NCBI GenBank assembly: GCA_016180705.1
Contig: JACPAU010000085.1
Location: forward strand, 1 to 6,423
Source of the DNA: Candidatus Methylomirabilota bacterium
Lineage (GTDB): Bacteria > Methylomirabilota > Methylomirabilia > Methylomirabilales > JACPAU01
Direction: 5' to 3'
Length of the DNA: 6,423 bases
The notes below the pieces were generated by a model, which searched no databases, was not told the origin of the DNA, and saw only the letters and a program-made list of their open reading frames with translations. Shown one piece after another: positions 1 through 5,667 of this stretch. The stretch's first letter is position 1. Each line of letters begins with the position of its first letter. Made by a program: the position numbers and the translations under genes.

Positions 1-791
1 CCAGGTTCCCCACCACGTGGGACGGCTTCCTGGACGTCGCAAAGAGGGTGGCCAAGCCCGGTCAGCAGTGGGGCCTGGGCATGGTGGGGGCCAAGGATCC
101 CGGATTCTCGCTGCGGTTCAGCCCGTTCCTCTGGACCTTCGGCGGGGACTATCTCACGGCCGACCTGCAGCGCTCGGCGCTGGACAGCCCCGAGGCCAGG
201 GAGGCCTTCACCTACTTCGTGGAGCTGTCCACCCGCCACAAGGTCGTCCCACCTGGGGCGACGTCGGCCAACCCCCAGGACGTCCGGACGCTGCTCGCCC
301 ACAGAAAAATCGCCTGCGAGATCGGGTCGGGCTGGACGGCTCCCATCGTCAACAAGATCAATCCGAACCTGAAGGCCTTCGAGGTCCTGAAGGCCTACCC
401 GCTCCCGCTCAAGAAGAAGCGGGCCACGGCCATCTGGCTCAGCTCCTGGATCATCAGCCCGAACACGAAGCACCCCCAGGAGGCCTGGGAGCTGGTGAAA
501 TTCATCACCTCCGCGGAGATGGAGTTGAAATGGTTCCGGGACAACCGGGTCACCTCTTCCCGCAAGGATGTCAGCGGGGTGGCCCCCGAGATTCTGAACG
601 ATAAGTTCGCCAGCGTCCTCGCCGCCGAGCTGCCCAACGGCAAGGTGGACCCCCAGATCAAGGAATGGCCCGAGATCATGGATGCCTTCACCGGGGCCGT
701 CCAGGAGGCCCTGACCGAGGCCAAAACCCCGGACAGGGCCCTGGCCGACGCCCACGCCCGGATCAACTCCATCTTGGCGCGGCGGCGCTAG
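1..791 (+). CDS. ABC transporter family 1 extracellular solute-binding protein, C-terminal part (5' truncated)
   Basis: This is the C-terminal portion of a periplasmic or lipid-anchored binding protein that captures a substrate, probably a sugar, oligosaccharide or polyol phosphate, and delivers it to the two permeases encoded next. The reading frame is open from base 3 with no start, and 262 residues are visible; full-length family members are usually 400-450 residues, so the signal peptide and first lobe lie outside the window. The visible part begins with the family-like segment RFPTTWDGFLDVAKRV. It continues with FSPFLWTFGGDYL (a helix-loop after the first hinge), the segment IACEIGSGWTAPIVNKI and the C-lobe stretch WLSSWIISPNTKHPQEAWE, followed by LVKFITSAE, typical of SBP_bac_1 proteins. 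The C-terminal helix ends RINSILARRR before TAG. Family assignment is strong, but the substrate cannot be read from the sequence. A GTG at base 48 is internal and not the true start. Confidence 0.9.
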   Translation, partial: RFPTTWDGFLDVAKRVAKPGQQWGLGMVGAKDPGFSLRFSPFLWTFGGDYLTADLQRSALDSPEAREAFTYFVELSTRHKVVPPGATSANPQDVRTLLAHRKIACEIGSGWTAPIVNKINPNLKAFEVLKAYPLPLKKKRATAIWLSSWIISPNTKHPQEAWELVKFITSAEMELKWFRDNRVTSSRKDVSGVAPEILNDKFASVLAAELPNGKVDPQIKEWPEIMDAFTGAVQEALTEAKTPDRALADAHARINSILARRR

Positions 792-795
792 GCCG

Positions 796-841
796 CCCCC
801 GCTCTGGGGAGCGCGGGGGAGGGCTTGCCTCTCCCCCGCGC
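796..841 (+). promoter_or_regulatory. Intergenic hairpin pair between binding-protein and permease genes
   Basis: Bases 811-821 (GCGCGGGGGAG) and 831-841 (CTCCCCCGCGC) form a perfect 11-bp inverted repeat around a 9-base spacer. A wobble pair and a further G-C pair can extend the stem inward. Just upstream, 796-804 (CCCCCGCTC) can pair with 809-819 (GAGCG, one bulged C, GGGGG) around a TGGG loop. The two stems share bases 811-819 and so exclude each other. No T-run follows, so this is not a standard intrinsic terminator. In importer operons of this layout, a stem after the binding-protein gene commonly protects its transcript end and lowers permease expression; that role here is inferred. Confidence 0.65.
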
Positions 842-851
842 CTGTGTGTCG

Positions 852-1715
852 GTGGCCACCGCCCGGACGAAGGCGATCCGCACCGGGTATCTCTTTGTCC
901 TCCCGGCGCTCCTGCTCCTGCTGGGTGTCCTGGGCCTCCCCGCCCTGGTCAGCCTCCTGCTGAGCTTCCGGCCGGAGGGAGGCGGTGGCCTCTCGCTCGA
1001 GCAGTACCGCTTCCTGCTCCAGGACAGTCTGTTCCACCAGACCTTCTGGAACACGGGCCTGCTGGTTGTCCTCAGCGTGGCTGCTCACCTGGGCCTTGGC
1101 CTGGCGGTGGCCCTGGCCCTGAATCTCCCCCTGCGGGCCCAGCCAGTCTTCCGCCTGGTCGCCCTCCTCCCCTGGGTTGTCCCCGACGTCATCGCCGGAA
1201 TCATCTGGAAGTGGCTCTACAACCCCCTCAACGGTGCCCTCAACGACGTCCTGCTCCGCCTGGGCCTGCTGGCCGCGCCGCTGGATTGGCTGGGCGGCCG
1301 ATACCTCCCCCTGGTCAGCGTGATCCTGGCCAATGTCTGGCGCGGCTTCCCTTTTGTCATGCTCATCCTGCTGGCCGGCCTCCAGGCGATCCCACGAGAG
1401 CGCTATGAGGCGGCTAACATCGACGGGGCCACCGCCCTGCAGCGGTTCCGCTACATCACCATTCCCGGGCTGCGGAAGATGCTCGTCGTCTCCCTTGCCC
1501 TGGACACCGTCTGGGAGGTGCGGCGGTTCGGCCTCATCCAGGCCATGACCCAGGGCGGCCCCGGGAGCCTGACCGAGATCCTCTCCACCCTCGTCTACAA
1601 GCAGTACTTCAAGTTCTTCCGGTTTGAATACGCCTCTGCCATCGCCGTTGTGATGACCGGCGTGCTCCTCCTGGTGAGCCTCCCCTACATCCGCATGATC
1701 AGCAGGGAGGAATGA
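852..1715 (+). CDS. Carbohydrate ABC transporter permease, MalF/UgpA type (CUT1)
   Basis: This inner-membrane subunit forms half of the translocation channel of a CUT1 importer. From the GTG at 852 it is 287 residues, near the usual 280-300. About six membrane segments are visible, roughly at residues 13-38, 65-90, 100-122, 151-178, 208-232 and 259-281. The cytoplasmic EAA loop that docks onto the ATPase is clear at residues 186-205: EAANIDGATALQRF, ending ITIP. The family signature MTQGGPGS follows at 232-239. The start is uncertain. The frame is open back to TTG at 825, but that codon lies in the loop of the 811-841 hairpin only two bases after GGAGG. GTG 846 and GTG 852 lie just after the hairpin; I chose 852 because it gives a compact ATARTK N-terminus before the first membrane segment. 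The gene follows the binding-protein gene and ends 3 bases before the next permease. Confidence 0.92.
   Translation: MATARTKAIRTGYLFVLPALLLLLGVLGLPALVSLLLSFRPEGGGGLSLEQYRFLLQDSLFHQTFWNTGLLVVLSVAAHLGLGLAVALALNLPLRAQPVFRLVALLPWVVPDVIAGIIWKWLYNPLNGALNDVLLRLGLLAAPLDWLGGRYLPLVSVILANVWRGFPFVMLILLAGLQAIPRERYEAANIDGATALQRFRYITIPGLRKMLVVSLALDTVWEVRRFGLIQAMTQGGPGSLTEILSTLVYKQYFKFFRFEYASAIAVVMTGVLLLVSLPYIRMISREE
1704..1710 (+). promoter_or_regulatory. Ribosome binding site of the second permease
   Basis: AGGGAGG lies inside the last codons of the first permease gene, 8 bases before the GTG at 1719. This spacing favours GTG 1719 over the in-frame ATG at 1749, which has no comparable upstream motif. Its location within the upstream gene implies translational coupling of the two permeases. 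Confidence 0.75.
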
Positions 1716-1718
1716 CCG

Positions 1719-2627
1719 GTGGCTAGGTCCGAGCAGCGGCGGGGGCCCATGGTCGCTCTGGGCGGGCGGCAGCAACGTTCAAGGGGGAGGCTACGGGGCC
1801 TGGGACCCTGGCCCTTCCGGGTCCTGGTCTATGGATTCCTTCTCGTCGTTGCGACCTACGTCCTCTTCCCCTTCGCCTGGATGCTCTCCACGGCGCTGAA
1901 GACCGAGGCGGAAGCCCTGGCCATTCCGCCGACCTGGATCCCGGGGGAACCGACCCTGGACGGCATCACCGGCATCTGGGTGAGGAAGAACTTCGGCGTC
2001 TACTTCTTCAACAGCACTGTCGTCTCCCTCGCCACCGCCGTCCTGTCGGTGTTCTTCGGGGCCCTCGCCGGCTACGGCTTCTCCCGATTCCACTTCCCCG
2101 GGCGGCAGGTCCTGATGGGCTTTTTCCTCGCCACCCAAATGCTCCCCGGGGTGTTGCTGGTCGGTCCGTACTTCAAGATGCTCAACGCCGTCGGCCTCTA
2201 TGACACCCGGACCGGCCTGGTGATCGCCTTCCTGACCATTTGCCTCCCCTTCGCCACCTGGACCATGAAGGGCTTCATCGACGGCGTCCCGCCGGAGATG
2301 GATGAAGCAGCCCTGGTGGACGGCTGCAGCCGGCTGGGCGTGTTCCTGCGCATCATCCTGCCGGTTCTCGGCCCCGGCATGGTGGCGACCATCCTGTTCA
2401 GCTTCCTGCTGGCCTGGGGGGATCTCCTCTGGGCCCTGTGCCTGACCACCAGCGAGAACATGATCACCGTGACCCTGGGGATCGCCCGGACGGTCGGGGA
2501 GTTCCGCATCATCTGGCCCATGCTCATGGCCGGGTCCCTCCTGGGGGGCCTCCCGGCCATCCTTCTCTACCTCTTCCTCCAGCGGTTCCTGGTGGCGGGG
2601 CTGACCGCCGGGGCGCTGAAACAATAG
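1719..2627 (+). CDS. Carbohydrate ABC transporter permease, MalG/UgpE type (CUT1)
   Basis: This is the second channel-forming inner-membrane subunit of the CUT1 importer, partner of the permease encoded immediately upstream (3-base gap). It has 302 residues, slightly longer than the usual 270-290 because of an Arg/Gly-rich cytoplasmic N-terminal tail of about 30 residues before the first membrane segment (about 33-55). Further membrane segments fall near 98-121, 131-156, 165-186, 220-243 and 268-290. The EAA loop that contacts the ATPase is at residues 196-215: EAALVDGCSRLGVF, ending ILP. It has Cys203 where the family usually has Ala. The C-terminus, LQRFLVAGLTAGALKQ, matches the MalG-type ending (consensus like GLTAGAVKG). 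The protein is intact and shows every mark of a working subunit. No ATPase gene follows; the operon ends here and meets a convergent unit. The substrate is not determinable. Confidence 0.95.
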   Translation: MARSEQRRGPMVALGGRQQRSRGRLRGLGPWPFRVLVYGFLLVVATYVLFPFAWMLSTALKTEAEALAIPPTWIPGEPTLDGITGIWVRKNFGVYFFNSTVVSLATAVLSVFFGALAGYGFSRFHFPGRQVLMGFFLATQMLPGVLLVGPYFKMLNAVGLYDTRTGLVIAFLTICLPFATWTMKGFIDGVPPEMDEAALVDGCSRLGVFLRIILPVLGPGMVATILFSFLLAWGDLLWALCLTTSENMITVTLGIARTVGEFRIIWPMLMAGSLLGGLPAILLYLFLQRFLVAGLTAGALKQ

Positions 2628-2641
2628 CCCACCCCCGGGCG

Positions 2642-3261
2642 TCAGCTGCCGTCTTGCCGATCGTCGGCCGAGGGTCCTGAATCCTGCTGCCTGCGAGTTC
2701 CTCCAGGGCCTGGCGGCGAGAGGCTCCAGCACGACCCCGTTGCGCCGCCCTTCGCGCTCCCGAATCCATTCGAGCTCTTCCGGGAGGTAGACGCGGTCAA
2801 CGCCGCGGGCCGGAGGCAGGGCCCGGATGGCCCTGACGCTTTCGTCCACGCGCCGCTTGAACTCGGCCACACGGGTGAAGGCCCCGATGTCCAGGGCCAG
2901 GAACAGGTGACCGAGACCCTGCGGCCGGTCCAACCCCGTATAGAGCGGGGCGATGAACGGCCCGGTCAGCGCTCCCGCAAGCGGCCCGCACACCAGGTCA
3001 ATGAGCAGCGAGATGGCCGAACCTTTCGCCTCCCCGAACGGCAGGAGCGCCCCGGCCCCGCTGGATGCGTTCCACGTAGATCGGCAGCCGTACGACACGA
3101 TGGGATCGGACCCCGCGGAGTTCCGCCAGGACGAGCGAGTCCGCCACCTGGTGGGCATCCTCCTCGGGGAATCCGGCCCGCTCCAGCACCCGGGCACACC
3201 GCCCTGCCAGCGCCTCCGGGGAGACCGGGACGACCCTCCTGCGATCGGGATCCTGCCGTAC
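2642..3261 (-). pseudogene. Remnant of Ldh_2-family NAD(P)-dependent dehydrogenase (malate/L-lactate/ureidoglycolate type)
   Basis: Two pieces of one Ldh_2-family oxidoreductase survive in different frames. The N-terminal piece (about 3261 down to 3062) reads PVSPEALAGRCARVLERAGF, then FPEEDAHQVADSL and ELRGVRSHRVVRLPIYVERI; this is the family N-terminus with its SHG motif changed to SHR. It runs directly into a C-terminal piece in another frame (about 3050 down to 2720): LLPFGEAKGSAISLLID, LGHLFLALDIGAFTRVAEFK, then PPARGVDRVYLPEELEW. Family members are about 330-360 residues, so roughly 165 central residues (Rossmann-like core and active-site region) are absent. Near 2714-2725 the frame shifts again, with RQALEELAG continuing elsewhere. 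No start codon fits the strong Shine-Dalgarno at 3268-3276; the codon in the right place is GTA (3261-3259). The 3' end is approximate, placed at a TGA in the third frame. The remnant lies 57 bases after livF, same strand, suggesting it once closed that operon. Confidence 0.82.
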
Positions 3262-3267
3262 TCGAAG

Positions 3268-3276
3268 TCACCTCCT
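3268..3276 (-). promoter_or_regulatory. Orphan Shine-Dalgarno of the dehydrogenase remnant
   Basis: On the - strand AGGAGGTGA is an uninterrupted match to the 16S rRNA anti-Shine-Dalgarno sequence. Nine bases after its AGGAGG core, in the frame of the N-terminal dehydrogenase fragment, stands GTA rather than a usable start. It is the strongest ribosome-binding motif I noticed in the window, yet it leads into a broken gene. Confidence 0.6.
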
Positions 3277-3318
3277 TCCACCGGCCCTTCCCGAGCCGCA
3301 CCCCCCCGATGTTCCACG

Positions 3319-4041
3319 CTAGGCGCGGCGGCCGAAGTAGAGGTCCATGAGCTGGCCCTCGCCCGAGAGGCCGGACGGGCCCCCGGCGAACCGGACCTCC
3401 CCCTGGACCAGGACCACGCACCGGTCGGCGACGCGCAGGGCCTGCCGCACGCTCTGCTCCACCAGGAGGAAAGCCATCCCCTCCTCCACCGCCAGGCCCC
3501 GGATCAGGTCGAAGACCTCGGCCACCAGCCGGGGGGCGAGACCGGCCGAGGGCTCATCCAGGATCATGAGGCGGGGCCGGGTCATGAGGGCCCGCCCCAC
3601 CGCGAGGAGCATCTGCTGGCCCCCCGAGAGGGAACCGGCCGCCTGCCGGCGCCGCTCTGCCAGGACCGGGAACCGGGCGAAGATTTCCGCAAGGCGGGTC
3701 CGGACCGCCTGCCCGTCGTCCAGGACGTAGGCTCCCATGAGGAGGTTCTCCTGCACCGTCAGGCGCGGGAAGATCCCGCCTCCCTGCGGCAGGGTCGTGA
3801 CCCCCTGCCGGACGATCCGATGCGGCGGCAGGCCGATGAGGTCCACCCCGTCGAAGCGCACCGACCCGCCCCACGGTGAGAGCACCCCCACGACCGCCTT
3901 GAGCAGGGTGGACTTCCCGCTCCCGTTGGGGCCCAGGATCGCCGTCACCGCCTCCCCCCCGGTATCCAGGGAGACGCCGTGCAGGATCTCCAGCGCCCCG
4001 TAGCCGGCTCGGAGCCCCTCGACGATCAGCCGCACCCTCAT
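3319..4041 (-). CDS. livF: Branched-chain amino acid-type ABC transporter ATPase LivF
   Basis: This is one of the two cytoplasmic ATPases of a HAAT-family importer; it pairs with LivG and drives transport through LivH/LivM. It has 240 residues, normal for LivF (about 233-240). Visible motifs are Walker A GPNGSGKST (37-45), Q-loop region TLPQGGGIFPRLTVQENL (83-100), signature LSGGQ (138-142) and Walker B LMILDEP (158-164) with Asp162 and catalytic Glu163. At the switch position it has VEQS (194-197), where LivF proteins typically have VEQN rather than a His. The Q-loop reads PQGGG where many LivF proteins have PEGRR. The start is ATG 4041, which overlaps the livG stop as ATGA (4-bp overlap), indicating translational coupling; longer upstream reading in this frame is only antisense-free space inside livG. 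The substrate could be amino acids, amides, urea or short organic acids. Confidence 0.96.
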   Translation of the reverse strand: MRVRLIVEGLRAGYGALEILHGVSLDTGGEAVTAILGPNGSGKSTLLKAVVGVLSPWGGSVRFDGVDLIGLPPHRIVRQGVTTLPQGGGIFPRLTVQENLLMGAYVLDDGQAVRTRLAEIFARFPVLAERRRQAAGSLSGGQQMLLAVGRALMTRPRLMILDEPSAGLAPRLVAEVFDLIRGLAVEEGMAFLLVEQSVRQALRVADRCVVLVQGEVRFAGGPSGLSGEGQLMDLYFGRRA

Positions 4042-4739
4042 CGTCCCAGATAGGCCTCCACGACCGCCGCGTCCTGCTTCACCGCCGCGAGGTCCCCGCG
4101 GGCGATGGCCCGCCCCTCGTGCATCACCACGATCTGTTCGCAGAGGTCCTGAATCACCTCCATGTTGTGCTCGATGATGACGAAGGCCTTCCCCCGGTCC
4201 CGGAGACGGCGGATGGCCTCGAGCAGTTCGGCCACCATCGCCGGCTGCACCCCCGCCGTGCACTCGTCCAGCAGGAGGAGGTCGGGGTCCCGCATGAGGG
4301 CCCGCGCGAGTTCCAGCAGTTTCTGCTGCCCGCCCGAGAGGACCTCGGCCGGCTCGGCGCGCAGCGGTGTCAAGCGGAAGAGGTCGAGCCACTCGGCGGC
4401 CCGCCGCCGCACCGCCTGCCAGGGCTCGTCAATGGCCGGGACCCAGAGGTTTTCCTCCACGGTCATCTTCCGGAAGAGGGCCGGGATCTGGAAGGTGCGG
4501 CCGAGGCCCAGGCGCGCGATCCGGTGGGGGGAGAGGCCGGTCACGTCCTGCCCCTTGAAGAGCACCGTGCCCCCGTCGAGCCGGTACAGCCCGCTCACGA
4601 GGTTGAAGAGCGTGGTCTTGCCGCTGCCGTTCGGCCCGATGAGGCCCACGATGGTCCCCGGCGCGACGGCCAGGTCCATGCCGGAGACCGCGGTGAGGCC
4701 CCCGAAGCGCTTCACCAGGTCCCGCGCCTCAAGCAGCAC
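4038..4739 (-). CDS. livG: Branched-chain amino acid-type ABC transporter ATPase LivG
   Basis: This is the second cytoplasmic ATPase of the HAAT importer. It has 233 residues, shorter than classical LivG (about 255); the missing part is in the helical subdomain, with only about 50 residues between the Q-loop Gln84 (GRTFQIP) and the signature LSGGQ (134-138). Walker A is GPNGSGKTT (35-43). Walker B is LLLLDEC (154-160) with Asp158 and Glu159, followed by Cys where Pro is usual. The switch His191 lies in VIIEHNMEVIQDLCEQ, a typical LivG segment. All catalytic residues are present, so it should be active. The start is GTG 4739, with GGGAGG at 4751-4746 six bases upstream; it overlaps the livM end by 11 bp and itself overlaps livF by 4 bp. 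The compact form and the LSGGQQ signature suggest a non-classical LivG branch, but the operon context makes the assignment firm. Confidence 0.95.
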   Translation of the reverse strand: MLLEARDLVKRFGGLTAVSGMDLAVAPGTIVGLIGPNGSGKTTLFNLVSGLYRLDGGTVLFKGQDVTGLSPHRIARLGLGRTFQIPALFRKMTVEENLWVPAIDEPWQAVRRRAAEWLDLFRLTPLRAEPAEVLSGGQQKLLELARALMRDPDLLLLDECTAGVQPAMVAELLEAIRRLRDRGKAFVIIEHNMEVIQDLCEQIVVMHEGRAIARGDLAAVKQDAAVVEAYLGR

Positions 4740-5667
4740 CGCCTGCCTCCCGTTGCGGTCGCCGGAGGCGCGCCCACAGCCCGACGAGACCGTCGGGCAG
4801 CAGCTGCACCACCACGCAGATCACCAGGCCGATGAAAATGATGTAGAGGACGCTCTGCTCCGTCTGGAGCCAGAGGAAGCGGCTCACGGCCTGGAGCAGC
4901 ACGGCCCCCAGGATCGGGCCGACGGCCGTCCCCAGGCCCCCGAGCAGGACCATGACCACCATCTGGTCGGTCACGCTCCCGGCGAGGACGCTGTCCGGGT
5001 GGATGTAGGTGGTCCAGTAGCCGTAGATGCCTCCCAGGACGCCGGGGAAGGTGGCGCTCAGGGCAAAGGCGGCCAGCTTCAGGCGGGTGGTGGCCACGCC
5101 CAGCGTCTCCGCCGCCTCCTCCTGCTCCCGGATCGCCCGGAGCTTGTACCCCATCCGCGAGCGCTCCATCAGGCCGTAGGTGATGGCGCAGGTCCCGGCC
5201 ACGGCCGCCCACATGACGTAGTAGAAGAAGTTCGGGTCCAGCAGCCCGGGGACGCGCATGCCGAAGGCCCCACCCGTGACCTCCAGCAGGAGGGCGACCT
5301 GCCGGATCATCTCCGCGAAGGCCCAGGTGGCGATGGCGAAGTAGGCCCCGCGGAGGCGTAACGTCGGGAGGCCGATGAAGGCGGCCAGCGCCGCGCTCGC
5401 GCAGCCGCCGAGCAGGAGCCCCGCCCCGAACGGCAGACCGGCATGGACCATGGCGATGGCGGTGACGTAGGCGCCGACGCCAAAGAAAGCTCCATGGCCG
5501 AAGTTCAGGTACCCGGTATAGCCCCCGATGATGTTCCAGGAGACGGCCAGCCCCATCCAGAGGAGGATCTCGGTCAGGATCCGCAGCCAGAAGGGGTTGA
5601 GGGCGAGGGGGGCCAGCAGGGTCAGCAGGAGGAACGCGGCGAGCGCGGGCAGGCGGAGGGGCCCCAT
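4729..5667 (-). CDS. livM: Branched-chain amino acid-type ABC transporter permease LivM
   Basis: This is one of two inner-membrane channel subunits of the HAAT importer, encoded between livH and livG. It has 312 residues, within the usual 300-350 for short LivM. The LivM hallmark lies at residues 42-68: VSWNIIGGYTGYLNFGHGAF, then FGVGAY. The second hallmark, LRLRGAYFAIATWAFAEMIR, lies at 103-122. The cytoplasmic coupling segment GYKLRAIREQEEAAETLGV is at 173-191, and the C-terminal channel segment MVVMVLLGGLGTAVGPILGA at 236-255. About eight to nine hydrophobic segments are spread across the protein, and the C-terminus is basic and cytoplasmic. The ATG at 5667 immediately follows the livH stop (TAG|ATG, no gap), with GGGGGAG four bases upstream, so translation is probably coupled. 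The protein shows no damage. Confidence 0.96.
   Translation of the reverse strand: MGPLRLPALAAFLLLTLLAPLALNPFWLRILTEILLWMGLAVSWNIIGGYTGYLNFGHGAFFGVGAYVTAIAMVHAGLPFGAGLLLGGCASAALAAFIGLPTLRLRGAYFAIATWAFAEMIRQVALLLEVTGGAFGMRVPGLLDPNFFYYVMWAAVAGTCAITYGLMERSRMGYKLRAIREQEEAAETLGVATTRLKLAAFALSATFPGVLGGIYGYWTTYIHPDSVLAGSVTDQMVVMVLLGGLGTAVGPILGAVLLQAVSRFLWLQTEQSVLYIIFIGLVICVVVQLLPDGLVGLWARLRRPQREAGGAA
4746..4751 (-). promoter_or_regulatory. Ribosome binding site deciding the livG GTG start
   Basis: GGGAGG on the - strand, within the last codons of livM, lies six bases before the GTG at 4739. It supports this GTG as the livG start even though it places the start 11 bp inside livM. Confidence 0.65.

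Noticed and set aside
811..841. Intrinsic (Rho-independent) terminator after the binding-protein gene
   Set aside because: The stem is strong but is followed by CTGTGTGTCGG, not a T-rich tract, and the permease gene begins at once.
2627..2668. Possible terminator between the convergent units (GCCC...GGGC at 2627-2640; GCCGA-TCG-TCGGC at 2656-2668)
   Set aside because: The stems are only 4-5 bp and no T-run follows on either strand; this is expected by chance in such GC-rich DNA.
2642..3261. Programmed frameshifting to make a short functional Ldh_2 protein
   Set aside because: The central cofactor and substrate core is missing, there is no slippery heptamer at the junction, and no start codon fits the SD; decay explains it better.
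1791..3317. A 508-residue open frame on the - strand, antisense to the second permease
   Set aside because: Only about 3050-2720 of this frame resembles a protein (the Ldh_2 C-terminal piece). The rest is Arg/Gly/Glu-rich shadow translation of the permease in high-GC DNA.
2953..3879. A 308-residue open frame on the + strand across the remnant and livF
   Set aside because: Its composition is His/Pro/Arg-rich with no recognisable domain, and it is antisense to the clear LivF protein.
4162..5361. A 399-residue open frame on the + strand over livG and livM
   Set aside because: It is antisense to two well-supported genes and has low-complexity Arg/Ser/Pro-rich translation.
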